Positions 47,667 to 59,451 of a DNA stretch of 64,000 bases are shown here, piece by piece. The stretch is from positions 2,653,336 through 2,717,335 of the forward strand of contig BCHX01000006.1 in assembly GCA_001599755.1 (NCBI GenBank), read 5' to 3'. The position numbers and the translations under genes are program-made. The notes beneath the pieces were generated by a model, which was given only the letters and a program-made list of their open reading frames with translations, was not told the origin of the DNA and ran no database searches. This stretch comes from Gliomastix tumulicola (lineage: Eukaryota; Ascomycota; Sordariomycetes; Hypocreales; Bionectriaceae). Numbering within the stretch: the stretch's first letter is position 1; every line of letters begins with the position of its first letter.

Positions 47667-48280
47667 CGTTTCTGGGGAGGTCTGCCGTGCTAAAGGAGCA
47701 GGGAGGACGGGCAATGAGCTTTGCGTTGAGGCTCGGTCACCTGCCTCGGCCTGGAACACGCCGCTTTATCAAATACAAGTCTCCGATCACCGAGGCTCCG
47801 GGACGGCATCTTCGACGATGCCATCTCGGAGCCGCAATATCTTGCCGTACACGGACAATCAGAGCTGACTCGTGTTGGTCGTGGGGTTGAGCGTGGGGAA
47901 CGACATTTTTATCCTCTTTAGGGCAAGTCTTATCGACCCAGGCCGGCGGGTGCAACTTTAGCTAGATACTAGATAGATGGCCCCAGCTGTCACCTGGACC
48001 GACTCATGAATCGGATCTAGGCCGGCGTCGCTATCATCGTGCTGGGCCTGGGCCTTGAGATCCTATCTCAGTACACTTATCTGCCCAGGGGTGTACGGGG
48101 TGTCAGGCACCTGCTCCCAGACACATGGGCTCAATGCTTCAGACTACGTATCTGTTTATAAGCAGACGCTTGGCCAGCCATTGACGACTTGGCCTATCCA
48201 GCTGCACCAAATCACCTCCCTTCCTACACTCCTTCCTCTTACCCTCCTTCTCCCTTCCTGCTAAGGCTCATACCCCAATC
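47667..48280. promoter_or_regulatory. Divergent promoter, P450 / permease
   Basis: Carries both promoters. Contains the 17-bp dyad at 47794-47833 (listed separately). Pyrimidine-rich leader at 48220-48270 in front of the permease. Confidence 0.55.
47794..47833. promoter_or_regulatory. 17-bp imperfect inverted repeat in the P450/permease promoter
   Basis: Left arm GGCTCCGGGACGGCATC, loop TTCGAC, right arm GATGCCATCTCGGAGCC. Fifteen of 17 positions pair; both mismatches would be G-U wobbles in RNA. It lies about 130 bp before the P450 start codon. It could be a dimer-binding operator or a hairpin in the P450 5' leader. Confidence 0.55.
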
Positions 48281-50078
48281 ATGGATGATCCTCAACCCCC
48301 CTCTCCAGACATGGAGAAAGCCCAGGCCGCGAGCGCCGACACAGACGCCGCACGCCTGGCGGACATGGGCTACACCCAGGACATGAAGCGGAACTTCTCC
48401 GTCTGGTCCGTCCTCGGCGTCGGCTTCTCCCTGACCAACTCGTGGTGGGGTGTGTCGGCGGCCCTCATTACAGGCATCGCGTCCGGCGGGCCCTGCCTGC
48501 TTGTCTACGGGACCATCCTGCTGGCACTCGTCTCGGTGGGCGTGGCCGTGTCTCTGTCCGAGCTGGCGAGCGCCATGCCCAATGCTGCGGGTCAGATCTT
48601 CTGGGCGGCTGAGCTGGCTCCTAAGAGGTATTCGCGAGTGGCTTCCTATATCACGGGCTGGCTGGCGTGGGCTGGCTCGATCTGTGCTATTGGCACTGTT
48701 GCGTTGTCTGTCTCGGCGGCTGCTGTTGGATGCTACCAGTTGACACATCCTGATCTGTAAGTCTCTAACTTCCAAATCACCATTCATGTGCCAAAGACTG
48801 ACGAAGGGGACTATGCTACTTACTAGTGAGATCAAGCAATGGCACATCGTCGTAGGCTACCAAGTGGCCAACTGGGCCATGTTCGTCTTCAACTGCTACG
48901 GCAAGATCCTCCCCACCGTCGCCTCTGTCTCTCTCTACACGACCCTCGTCTCCTTCGCCGTCATCCTCATCACGGTGCCCTCGGTCGCAGACACGCATCA
49001 GAACGCCGGGTTTGTCTTTAAGACCTTCATCAACAACACGGGCTGGTCCCAGGACGGCATCGCCTTCATCGTCGGCCTGATCAACGTCAACTGGGGCTTC
49101 TCCTGCCTCGACACGGCGGTACACATGGCCGAGGAGGTCCCCCAGCCTGAGCGGATGATCCCGATCGCCATCATGGGGACCGTCGGTATCGGCTTCGTGA
49201 CTTCCTTTGCCTTCATCATCTCCATGCTCTTCAGTCTGAAGGACTATGAGTCCGTGTCGGTGACGGTCACCGGTGTGCCTCTGCTCGAGCTCTTCTACCA
49301 GGCTCTGAGCAACAAGGCAGGTGCTGTTGTTCTCGAGACGTTGGTTATATGCACGGGGCTGGGGTGTCTCGTTGCCTGCCAGACCTGGTCGTCGCGACTC
49401 TGCTGGAGCTTTGCCCGTGACGGCGGCGTGCCTTGGTCGAAGGTGCTTGCCAAGGTCCATCCTCGCCTGGATGTTCCCCTCTACGCCCATTTCGCGAGTT
49501 CTCTGCTGGCCTCTTTCCTGGGTCTACTCTACCTTGGGTCTACGGCGGCGTTCAATAGGTAAGAAACACCCGTATTCTGCGGGAGAGGGGTTGGTTGAGT
49601 TGACGAGCAATGCCAGTGTTCTCTCCGGGTGCATTGTTCTTCCGTATCTTTCGTACACAGTGCCCGTGGCCTGCTTGCTCATACGCGGACGGGCAAACGT
49701 CGATCATGGGCCTTTCTGGCTTGGACGTTTTGGCCTCGTGTCTAACATCGTCCTCCTTTGCTGGGTTTTATTCACATTTATCATGTATGTGCCCCCCTGT
49801 AGCCCTTCTCTGGTTGAAATTACTGACGAGCGGGCGTTTGGTACCTTAGGTATTCGTTCCCTGCTTACATGCCGGCTGAAGCGAACAGTAAGTCAAACCA
49901 GTGAAAAGCTACGAGGGACCAATTTACTGACTTCTCGATGTTTGCAGACATGAACTACGTTTCAGCTCTGTATGGCATTGTGTTCACTGTGGCGGTGGTG
50001 GATTGGTTCATTCGCGGCAGAAAGTCCTTCAGGCCGCCAAGCTACTACCAGGACGTGTTGGAAGGGGTATCTCGGTAG
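48281..50078 (+). CDS. APC-superfamily permease, choline/GABA type
   Basis: Plasma-membrane amine or amino-acid transporter, 514 residues in five exons: 48281..48756, 48827..49558, 49617..49784, 49850..49887 and 49948..50078, all in phase (one exon is 38 bp). The APC entry motif is NFSVWSVLGVGFSLTNSWWG; SLSELASAMPNAAGQIFWAA follows, then about twelve hydrophobic helices, a NWGFSCLDTAVHMAEEVPQP block and SRLCWSFARDGGVPW near helix 8. The sequence resembles fungal proteins annotated as choline transport protein (Hnm1-like) more than general amino-acid permeases. The N-terminus is short and acidic. With the neighbouring cupin and aldehyde dehydrogenase it suggests uptake of an amine-type substrate (inference). 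Confidence 0.9.
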
Positions 50079-50694
50079 ACTCCGAGCTTTGTGTCTACTT
50101 TAGGTATATTCACTTATGGTCATTGACCGAGCGTTGTAAGGCTAGTTGTACCATGTGGCAAATCATCTCCATTATCTTGGCCAAGGTTAAACATGCTTGG
50201 ATGCATCCGCTGTAGTAAACGGGGCAGCCAATGCCAGACGAGTTCAACTTACGACAGTTAAGGGGCGATTCAGAAACATGATGAAAGCCAGTGGTTAGAT
50301 TTGTCTGCACAATGAGTGGTATCTTGCTCAGCACCCACGTTCATAGTGCCTCGGATGGGTACCTGCCGGATACCCAACCACACTTCCCCATCAATGACAT
50401 ACGCCTACCCGATGTAGTAATGTTTTGGTAATCTGGGATTCTACGACATCCGACGATCTTGTGATCAACTCTTGGTATCTCTGACCCCATGGGGTCATGC
50501 TTGAAGCCAGTGGTTGGCTGTATCTTTTTGCCTATTTTGGAAAACAATCCCCTGAACGCTCAGATCCACCTGTATATCTTCTTTTGAGTTCTCATGCGTA
50601 GCAGGTGCAAAGACTATGACCGCGTGATTCATATCGAGATATTACTATTGTCCCCCAAGCGACGACACGAGGTCGTTATTGAGAAACTGCCACC
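50079..50694. other. Intergenic
   Basis: Permease 3' flank and cupin promoter. The motif GAAAGCCAGTGGTT (50284) recurs as GAAGCCAGTGGTT (50503). No gene seen. Confidence 0.6.
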
Positions 50695-51122
50695 ATGTCC
50701 AACGAGTTCAGCACCCCCGTAGTGCATTTCCCAGACGCACAGGGGTCGTTCAAGATTCCCCAAACCTCGAACCCCAATGCCTTCCTAGGCGACATCTATG
50801 GAACGTAAGAACTACCAATCCAAAAGATAAATGCTACGTAACCAGGAATACCTGACCGAATCATAGGACTCAAGGCCCTTCTGAGAACCAGCTCTCTTGC
50901 GGGTTCTTCCGCATGACTGCCGGGGACTCCTTGACTGGCAAATATCCCTACAACGAGACGCTCATCGTTCTCGAAGGAAGCTTTGATTTCGTCGACGGCG
51001 CGGGCAACAAGACGCACGCGGCCAAGGGGGACGCGTGCTTCTTCCCGGCTGGGAGTCAGGTTACATTCAGCACGACGGAGGAGGGACTGGCGTTCTACAC
51101 GGTACAGAGAGCACGCAAGTAG
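50695..51122 (+). CDS. Small cupin-fold protein, EutQ-like
   Basis: 121 residues, exons 50695..50804 and 50867..51122, in phase. A single cupin domain: GKYPYNETLIVLEGSFDFVDG (first cupin block) and AAKGDACFFPAGSQVTFSTT (second block). The usual His-x-His of metal-binding cupins is not obvious; YNETL is in that place, so the metal site may be changed or absent. EutQ-type cupins occur with ethanolamine or polyamine metabolism in bacteria; small fungal ones are mostly uncharacterised. Its 3' end faces the EthD gene (123 bp apart). Confidence 0.8.
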
Positions 51123-51245
51123 TAGCGAAATATCATTGGAGATAAGTGAATGAATATTGTCTAATTATAAAGCTTAACGCTGTTCTTGCCTGAGTGACAT
51201 CCAGGAAGTCACTTCCGAACTTCGCACCACCAGAGCGTGCACACT

Positions 51246-51581
51246 TCAGGCCTTCCCTGGGAAGATAGCGATTCTCTTGCCGTATAGGTAAACAGGCTCA
51301 AGTGTGGTGAAATTTGGCACATCTTGAATAATCTCCATCGTCTCAGAGGACTTCAAGCTTGCTTGTAACGACGACTCATCTCTGAAGACTAGGTCGCAAG
51401 AGGCGTGATAGTGTGGTTCGGCGCCGTTGGGACCTGGGTGGTATGTTGTGACCGACCACGATTCAAGGCCATATTGTTGCCAGGACGCATAGCAGAGGGG
51501 CATGTGGCGCGTTGTGTAGTATTCCTCGTCAAAAGTTGCATCAATCTCATAGACATAGGCGACGGTGAGGATGTTGGCCAT
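51246..51581 (-). CDS. EthD-domain protein
   Basis: Single exon, 111 residues, complete. A dimeric alpha/beta-barrel (ferredoxin-like) fold typical of the EthD family is suggested by ILTVAYVYEIDATFDEEYY, the MPLCYASWQQYGLESWSV segment with T-R-H-M-P-L as in bacterial EthD, and LKSSETMEIIQDVPNFT. EthD was named from an ether-degradation operon. Related fungal proteins act in polyketide tailoring or as accessory enzymes, and several have no known activity. The T-R-H-M-P-L site includes the His conserved in the family. It is convergent with the cupin. Confidence 0.82.
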   Translation of the reverse strand: MANILTVAYVYEIDATFDEEYYTTRHMPLCYASWQQYGLESWSVTTYHPGPNGAEPHYHASCDLVFRDESSLQASLKSSETMEIIQDVPNFTTLEPVYLYGKRIAIFPGKA

Positions 51582-52018
51582 GATGATTATGGTATCGAAT
51601 GAATTCGTAGAAGGATGGATCGGGTAAAGCGGCCATTAGCCTCCTGAGACCTTAGCATTTTGTCCTCAGGGCATGGAACCGAGATCTGGGTTCGTATCGC
51701 GTTGGTCCATTCGTTGGCTGGAGTCCGTCCCGGAAAGGCAAATAATCCCGATGGCGTATCATTACAAATCGCCTGAAGCTATCTTGATCTTGTATCTAGA
51801 TTAGCCAAATGCAGAAACGCATATCGTCTAGTCTGTGGTGCACGTACCAGCTTGGCTCACGTTCGCGAAAGAAAGGCCGTAGATATGCTTCCTGGAATGC
51901 CTTACGCTCTGGTGGCGTAAACCAAACACTTGTGATTTTACTTAGTACCAAGGCACTCGCAACTTGCAGCTCGCCATCCACATCCAAAACCCTACCATAG
52001 CTATCCTCAGTACAAGTT
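51582..52018. promoter_or_regulatory. Divergent promoter, EthD / aldehyde dehydrogenase
   Basis: 437 bp between divergent start codons. A short minus-strand open frame (51796-52053) crosses it and is not called. Confidence 0.5.
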
Positions 52019-53677
52019 ATGGCTTTAGAAGTTAAGCTTAGTACTCCGGTCACTGGGCCCTACCAGCAACCAACAGGACTGTCAGTAAACTTCAGATCGC
52101 GTCAGAACTATGCAAACACTAATGACCACAGATTTATCAACAATGAATGGGTTGAAGGCATCGATGGGAAGCATATTGAGGTAGTCAATCCCACCACCGA
52201 AGAGGTCATCGTTTCCGTCAGCCAAGCCACCGAGAAAGATGTCGACGTGGCGGTTGCAGTCGCACGCAAAGCCTTTGAGACAACATGGAAACAGACAACC
52301 CCGCAGTCTCGTAGCAAGATGCTCCTGCGCCTCGCTGATCTGACGGAGAAGAGCCTCGATCTGCTGGCTGCGGTCGAATCCCTGGACAACGGCAAATCCA
52401 TCACCATGGCGAGGGGAGACATCTCGGCGGCGGCGGCCTGTATTCGCTACTACGGTGGCTGGGCCGACAAGATCACGGGCAGGACCATTGATATTGAGCC
52501 TGATATGCTGCATTATACCCGTCAGGAACCGGTACGTGCCAGCGAGTTGACTTCTGGTGGTACGTGAGACTGACTGCATGTGTGCAGCTGGGCGTCTGTG
52601 GCCAGATCATTCCTTGGAACTTTCCCCTCCTCATGCTGAGCTGGAAGATATCTCCTGCACTTGCTACAGGAAACACGGTCGTGCTCAAGTCGGCCGAGCA
52701 AACGCCACTGTCCGCATTAGTCTTTGCCAACCTGGTCAAAGAAGCTGGCTTTCCCCCAGGAGTGGTCAATATCATCTCGGGCCTGGGTTCTGTTGCAGGC
52801 GCTGCCATCTCGTCCCATATGGACATTGATAAGGTGGCATTTACCGGGTCAACAGGTGTAGGGCGACAAATCATGCAGGCAGCTGCGGCTTCGAACCTGA
52901 AGAAGGTCACTCTCGAATTAGGGGGCAAGTCACCGAACATCGTCTTCAATGACGCCAACATTGAAGACGCCGTTTCGTGGGTGAACTTTGGCATCTTCTA
53001 CAACCATGGTCAATGCTGCTGCGCTGGGAGCCGGGTGTACGTGCAGGAAGACATTTACGACAAATTCCTGGCCGCGTTCAAAGAGCGAGCCCTGAAGAAC
53101 AAGGTTGGAAACCCGTTTGACGATGATACGTTTCAAGGGCCGCAGGTGAGTAAGTTGCAGTACGATCGTATCATGGAGTATATCAAGATCGGCCAGACTG
53201 AAGGAGCTACGCTCGAGACTGGCGGCGATCAGCCGGATGGGCATGAGAAGGGCTACTTTATCCAGCCGACCATTCTCAGTGGTGCTCGCAACGATATGAG
53301 GGTCATGCAGGAAGAGATCTTCGGCCCTGTGGTGGTCATATCGAGCTTCAAGGACGAGGATGAGGCGGTTAGGTTGGGTAACGATTCGATATACGGGCTG
53401 GCTGCTGCCGTTCATACGAAAGATCTCAACACAGCCGTGCGTATGAGCAACGCACTCAAAGCAGGGACCGTTTGGGTCAACTGCTACAATATGCTGTCCC
53501 CACAGCTACCCTTTGGAGGTAAGTCCTCAATAGGGGGCCGCTAACCTATCAACTGCTGACGTGTGATCAACAGGATTCAAACAGTCTGGCATTGGGCGGG
53601 AACTTGGGGAGTTGGCGCTACAGAACTATACACAGAGCAAGTCGGTCGCTATTCGTCTTGGGGGAGCGATATTCTAA
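52019..53677 (+). CDS. NAD(P)-dependent aldehyde dehydrogenase
   Basis: Oxidises an aldehyde to the acid; 498 residues, the normal length for the class. Four exons in phase: 52019..52080, 52132..52531, 52588..53518 and 53574..53677. The first intron (51 bp) is a multiple of three with no stop and would be read through if retained, adding 17 residues; splicing at GTCAGT gives the canonical GLFINNEWVEG start. Catalytic features: IIPWNFPLLM (oxyanion Asn), GSTGVG nucleotide site, Glu264 in TLELGGKSPN, Cys298 in GQCCCAGSR, and EEIFGPVV. The Glu-to-Cys spacing of 34 equals that of mammalian ALDH2. No targeting signal; cytosolic. Confidence 0.93.
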
Positions 53678-54120
53678 GCTGGCTGTCGTCAATGACAAAA
53701 CAAAACAACAAGGCTAGAACTAAGCGTGTCTATTCACCCACCTTACTTCCACAAATGAACAAAACGAAATATGTACATTTTAGGCAAAGAATTATTCGGT
53801 ATTTCGGATCAGTGTATCCAATCGCATGGCCAGGAAGAGACGCTAGCTCTCTAGTTAACTCCTGGAGAGGGACATGAGAACAGTCTTGGTATAGCATAGC
53901 GTTTATGAGGCAGGTCTCTCATTGTAAAGAGCCCAATACTTGCTGTTTACGAGCATCTCCGTAGACTACCGTGACCGCGATTCTGTCTCCCGCTCGGTTG
54001 GTTATGTGCCACTATTAGGTGATCAGTCGTTTCGCATTATGCGGTGATATGTTCTCATTCAAGGTCATTGATCCTGTATTCTCCTCATCATTGTCGGCCA
54101 TTCTTGATGCTTAATACAGT
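53678..54120. other. Intergenic, convergent 3' ends
   Basis: 3' flanks of the aldehyde dehydrogenase and esterase genes; no gene seen. Confidence 0.6.
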
Positions 54121-55882
54121 CTACGCCCATTCCGCCTTCTTCTTCGGGGTAATGCCATATTCTGACATGCTACCCACGTCCATAGCCTTGGGTGGCTTCA
54201 ACGGATCCGTAATCTCTTCCCAATGCATGCACAGTTCCTCTGCAACCCGGTGAAAGTCATCCAGCAGTCCCTCTCTCTCGACCTGTTCCCACACCTCGTA
54301 CCCACGCGGAGCATCCTCCTCCGCGGACCTCATCACAGGCCCGTCCTCACGGAACACCATGACGCGACGCTGCTTATCGAATCGTTCCCACGGCTCTTTA
54401 CCGTTGGCGAAGTCAAGCCACAGACGCGACATGGTCTCCGAGACCTTGCGGTGCTTGGGGGGAAGATGCTCCCGCAGCAGCGACCAGATGTACACATTGT
54501 CGAGTGAGTGGTGAGCTAGGCCGGCCCAGTCGTTGTCAAAGGGCGAGGGCACGTCGAAGTGGTACGCGTAGACGGAGGGGTATGCTCTGATGAGGGACCA
54601 GTTGACGGCCGTGTATAACCCGTCGGTGGTGAACTTTTCCATCTTCCAGAAGTTGTCGTCATTGTTGGCCTGGGGATCGACGTTGTAAAGCGATAGAAGC
54701 CTGTCGGCCTTGGCGTCGCTGCCCAAGAAGGATCGGACTCTGCTAATGAACCCTTCTACGTCGAGGGAGCGGAAGCTCTTGTTCCAGATGACGCATTCAT
54801 TGGCCACGTCGCCAATCATGATGCGCGTGCACCATGATGGGGGTTGGAAGTTGGCGTAGTCGCTGTATATGGGCATCTTGCGCGGTCCAATGAGGTAGCT
54901 ATCGTCACAGGGACCGAACGTAATGACAGGGATGACAGACACAGGCACCATGGCCGCTGTCAGTCGATTCTCGTCCACGTCGATCAGCCGCTGGAGGCGC
55001 TCGCGGGGCGGCAGGTCGGCAGGGATTTCGAGCTCTTGCAGGAGCTTGTCGTACATGACCTGATACTCTTCGACAGAGAGAACACCACACAATGGAAGCA
55101 GACCCGACTGGATGATGACGCTTGAGAATAGCGGCTCGTCGCGGAGTAGGTGCACATTGGCCGATACTGGGACGCATGAATGTCAGACTCTTATCCTTCC
55201 ACGTTGACATTCAGGATTACATACCACCGCCGGCACTCTGGCCAAATAGAGTGACTCTGTCGGGATCACCTCCGAAAGCTCGTATATGCCGCTGCACCCA
55301 CCGCAGCGCCTCGACCTGGTCCCAGAGGCCATAGTTCCCTACCCCTTCCTCGCCAAACTCAAGGTTGTAGTCGCGAATCTCCTTGCTTGCCAGGAAGCCA
55401 AACACGCCGAGGCGGAAGTTGACAGATATAATGACGGTTGGCTCCTCGAGCTGCGCCGAAATGTCAGCCAGCGCTCGGCCGTCATAGATGGCTGCACCGC
55501 CAGCGGCGTAGACAAAGGCACCACCGTGCATGAAGACCATGACGGGATACGAAGCGTCGGCGGAGGGCTTCGCCGGAACGGAGATGTTGAGACTCAGGCA
55601 GTCCGTGCTACTGGTGCCTGGTAGCTCGACCCATGGCCTACTGGGACTTGGGATGGGATAGAAGTCGCGTGGAGGCTGGCACGGGAAGGCTCCCAGCTTG
55701 GTGCCGTCCCATTTTCCGTCGGGCCAGATATCCGCGTACTGCTGGGATCGACGGAAGCGACCGGGAATCGTGGCGTAGGGCACGCCGGTGTATTGGCATA
55801 CGTTGCCATCGAAGCAGAGGCCTGTAAGTGTGCCGAGGCCAGGGACCTCGAGGTCAACTGGGTTCCATTGCTGGGGATCCAT
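54121..55882 (-). CDS. Type-B carboxylesterase
   Basis: Alpha/beta hydrolase of 567 residues, exons 55225..55882 and 54121..55166, in phase; the splice falls just after the nucleophile elbow. Motifs: GTLTGLCFDGNVCQYTGVPY, the oxyanion region VMVFMHGGAFVYAAGG, SVNFRLGVFGFLAS, GNYGLWDQVEALRWVQRHI and FGQSAGG with Ser216. Later the acid and His regions appear in GDVANECVIWNKS and AHHSLDNVYIW. There is no signal peptide, so the enzyme is intracellular, unlike many fungal lipases and feruloyl esterases. It probably cleaves a small ester. It starts 362 bp from the divergent Zn2Cys6 regulator. Confidence 0.9.
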
Positions 55883-56244
55883 GAGGAGGTGACTGATGAG
55901 GTGTTTGTGAGTATGGGTCCATATCTATACCGGAATGTCAGCCAAGTTGGACAACGACTCATATACTGATTCTTGGACCTGTCATGTGGTTTCAATCGGG
56001 AGGAGATTCATGCCTAGACCAATGATGGAGGTCTCATGGGCCGGTGTTTTTTACCCGATTAGGCAATGGCGCTTATCATTTTCCTTATCGCGCGCCATCG
56101 CAGAATCACGATTACCGATAACCGCAACCTGGGGAAAATATGGGGCACCGATAAGACTCTCTGAGAGGAGAGCCAACGAGGGGACTCCCATTCCTCACCA
56201 CCATCCTAGAACATCATCATCCGTGCGGGCACCTCTGTTCGAGC
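55883..56244. promoter_or_regulatory. Compact divergent promoter, esterase / Zn2Cys6 regulator
   Basis: 362 bp between two divergent start codons. Contains CGG-N10-CCG (56042-56057) and three ACCGAT/ACCGCA-like boxes near 56113-56152, two of them with GATAA. Confidence 0.6.
56042..56057. promoter_or_regulatory. CGG-N10-CCG candidate Zn2Cys6 binding site
   Basis: CGG at 56042-56044 and CCG at 56055-56057 in inverted orientation, spacer TGTTTTTTAC. Inverted CGG triplets with fixed spacing are the classical sites of binuclear zinc factors; the neighbouring regulator is the obvious candidate. Confidence 0.5.
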
Positions 56245-58559
56245 ATGGATACAGACCCAATGGCATCATCAAATCCGTCTCGAGACCATACCGGTCGCGA
56301 CAAGACCCGTGCCCCCAAAGCCTACTCGCGCAACGGCTGTGCGAGGTGCAAGGCTCAGCGGGTATGTGCCAGCTGCTGTCTGCTGACGTTCCGCTTCAAT
56401 CTGGCCATTCGCTTACATATCTGCAGGTGAGATGTGACGAGCAAAAGCCTGGCTGCGGTCGCTGTGCTCGGGTTGGGGCTCAGTGCCCTGGCTACAATCG
56501 ACGCTTGAGGTGGGTGACCAAGCATGAGGTCTTTGCTCCGCTGGTGAGCCAAGACAGGCCGTCGTCTCCTCAACAGACCCTTGCGAGCTCCGATACTGCT
56601 AGCAAGCAGCACCCTGCCAAGGGGATACCTTCCCCGTCGAATTCTACCGTCACGTCGCCCACTGAGAGCGAGGCTACGTCGGATAAAGTCGCCTCTCCCG
56701 CACATGCCGAGCGTGTCTCGGATCTCGACAGCGGCGGTGGTAATCATCAAGAGAATGAAGTGGCCGATAAGGGGAATGCCGCCAAAGACAACACGCATGT
56801 GGTACAGCATCAAGAGTCTGCCATCTCTGATGACTTTATCAACACCATGCACGGCCACATACCCAGTTTCACGACTGATCAGGGCTTCTCTAGCCTATTC
56901 AGCCCTGGGCCGTTCTTCGACAGCATGAGTGCAAATTTTTCCCTTCCAGACATAGGTTTGGGGATGGATATGGCCCAAGATCCCCTATTCCTGGGTGATC
57001 ATCTGGACGAGACGGGCCTAGACAGCAGAGGCAATGCTGAATCATTTCCATCATCATCATCGGCGGAGCGCGAGAGGTTCAGTTTGGACACAGAAAGTGT
57101 GGCCCAGGCATCATCCGAGGCGCCACGCACGCAGCTCACACTCAGAAAGTCGCTCAATGACCCGGCGACCATCCTGATCGAATTCTACTTCAAAGAGACG
57201 GCCCAGCTCTTCTCCTGCTACGACAGCTCTATGAACCCCTTTCGAACGACTGTCTCTCGTCTCTGGAACTCGTCGCCCCTGTTGTGCCGCACGCTGCAGA
57301 GCATGGCAGCAGCCAACCTCGTCGAGAACTTTCCGCAACTCGCCGTGCTGGGGCGTCGGTTTCGAAACGAGGCTATCGAGATGCTGAGGGAGGATGACCA
57401 GGGTGGCGATTCTGCTGCTGCAAATGGAGCCAAACCAGCCACGACAAACACCACGTCAGACACGCTGCTCGCGATGCTGATGCTGGGCGGTTCGGCCAGC
57501 TGGCACGACCCCAAGGACCTTGGCTTGACGTTCTTCAACAGCATCCGCAGGAAACTGGTCTCGATCGACTCCAAGAGCAGCGCAATCGACTACCAGTTCT
57601 TCCACCAGTGCATGACCTACTGGGAGCTGCTGCTGTCATACGTGACCGACGACGAGCAGCTTGACAAACTAGACGGCGACAGGCACGTGCGCATCCAGGA
57701 GCCCGTCTTCCCTGACCTCGTGCCGCATCCATGGACAGGCTTCGCAAGGGATACGCAGAACGCGGTGCAGAAGGTTGGCCGTCTGATCCGGCAGCAACGC
57801 AAGCTTGCCTTCTCCCGACGGTTCACGTCCATCTCGCACATCAAGCAGCTCGAGAAGGACATGGCGACAGCCAGCGAGCTTGAGGCGTTTCTCTCCAGCA
57901 TGTGCCACCCACTCGAGTCGTCTGTTCTCGACCCAAAGGACAACAACACTCCCGTCTGGCAGCTCTTGACGCTTGCCGAAGCGTACAGGTCCGTCGGTCT
58001 TATCCAGATATATCACATCTTTCCCGATATTCTCAATCGCCGCCTGGCCCAGGAGGGCATTTATCAGCCCATCCAACCAACCGAAGACCATGAAGACATG
58101 GCCACGCCAGCTTTCAGCCAGCAGACGCGCAACGAATACCTGACCACGTATGCAGTCCAGGTCCTGAGCCTGATGAAGACCATCCCTCTCGAGTCGGGCA
58201 CGCGGGACTTCCAGCCGTTCATCCTCGTCTCACTGTGCAGCGAACTGCGGCTCCCTTCCTTGGCCTCGCAGGCAGGTCCCGATGACAATTACATGGCGGG
58301 CATCACGTTGCAGGCGATTGAGACGTCACGTATGCGTCAGTTCCTCAGGGGCCGGCTGGAGTCGTTCCTCCACATTCTGCCACCTAGGCCGATCCGCAGA
58401 TGTCTCGACATAGTGAACCGCACGTGGGAGCTGATGGACGACAGGGCGGCCGAGGCGGCGATGGCGGGCAGCAACAGACGCGGGTCGTGCCCTGAGTGGC
58501 AAGAGGTGTACTGGATGGATGTGATGATTGAGAACGGCTGGGAGACGACGATGGCGTGA
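56245..58559 (+). CDS. Zn2Cys6 transcription factor, probable cluster regulator
   Basis: Nuclear regulator of 749 residues, exons 56245..56361 and 56427..58559, in phase. The intron interrupts the zinc cluster; splicing gives GCARCKAQRVRCDEQKPGC followed by GRCARVGAQCPGY, a perfect CX2CX6CX6CX2CX6C. A long Ser/Thr/Pro-rich linker (residues about 85-330) follows. The regulatory domain starts near FYFKETAQLFSCYDSSMNPF with LCRTLQSMAAANLVENFPQL, of the fungal-specific type 2 class. A 65-bp intron right after the first Cys pair is typical of such genes. It is divergent from the carboxylesterase and at the end of the metabolic block, which suggests it controls that block. Confidence 0.9.
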
Positions 58560-59451
58560 TGGATGGTGCTGGGTCGTGGACAAGAGAGACCCTGTAATAT
58601 TGTACAGTGTCTAATACTGTCTACCCTGTATTCAGCTTCAGCGTATCCACTTTTGCATCAAACCCTGTAATAGGCCTGTCGCCAAGTCTAATTGGTCTTA
58701 ATTGGTCTGGAGAGTGGGTCGTTTGGTGGTGGCTGGGGCAACCTGAACTGCAAGAGCGGGAAGGAGGGACTGAGGAATGTGCTGAATCGCTGATGCCACT
58801 TCAATCCAGACTCAGCCGACTCTCACTCTCCTTTTGCTTGACTCTGACCTCGCCTCGCTCTCACCCTCTCGCTCTCTCGCCCTCTGAACCCCTCCCCTGA
58901 GCCCAGCCTCTCCTCCCTGGGCCTTGCTATTTTTGTCGCTTCTAATACTCCTGTTCTATTGTCTATTCCCATCATAATCTCCTCCGCCCTCTTCCCTTTG
59001 TTCGTTCCTTCTTCCGTGGTTTCTCTTTCTTCTTGCCCCCCTCCAATCGTAATTAGCTCAGCGCTTCCAACCTTCGGCCTCTCCCTAAGAGCGAGCATGA
59101 CGTTGCACTCGGCGGAGAGCTAGTTGGATAGGCTGTCGGCTTCTTGGACTGCTGAAAAACGGTGTTTCAGCTCGCATTCCTTCAGCGCATCCCCTTTCCG
59201 TCTCTGTTTGGAATCTGGTGGCGGGCTGAGATCCCTCATGATCGGCGCCTGCCCTTCTCTACCACTCAGACTTGCGGCGAACCGACTGAACTCACCTTCG
59301 CTTGCTTTGCATACCGCAGTCTTCTGGTGACTGCATCGACTAATTTCCAACTTCCTCCTGCTTCTGCATTTGTTTGCGCGACCGAAAGCGCCCGCGCCCC
59401 CCCGTTTCATACAGCTGATCTGCGCCGCAAAACCGGGAACTCCCAGCAACC
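58560..59451. other. Intergenic, about 0.9 kb
   Basis: 3' flank of the regulator and SET9 promoter with pyrimidine-rich leader; no gene seen. Confidence 0.6.

Noticed and set aside
48816..49490. 224-residue open frame on the - strand
   Set aside because: Antisense of the permease, with His/Asp/Gly-rich shadow composition.
51796..52053. 85-residue frame on the - strand between EthD and ALDH
   Set aside because: Partly protein-like but overlaps the ALDH start codon, has no splice-consistent extension and no family match; possibly a decayed fragment.
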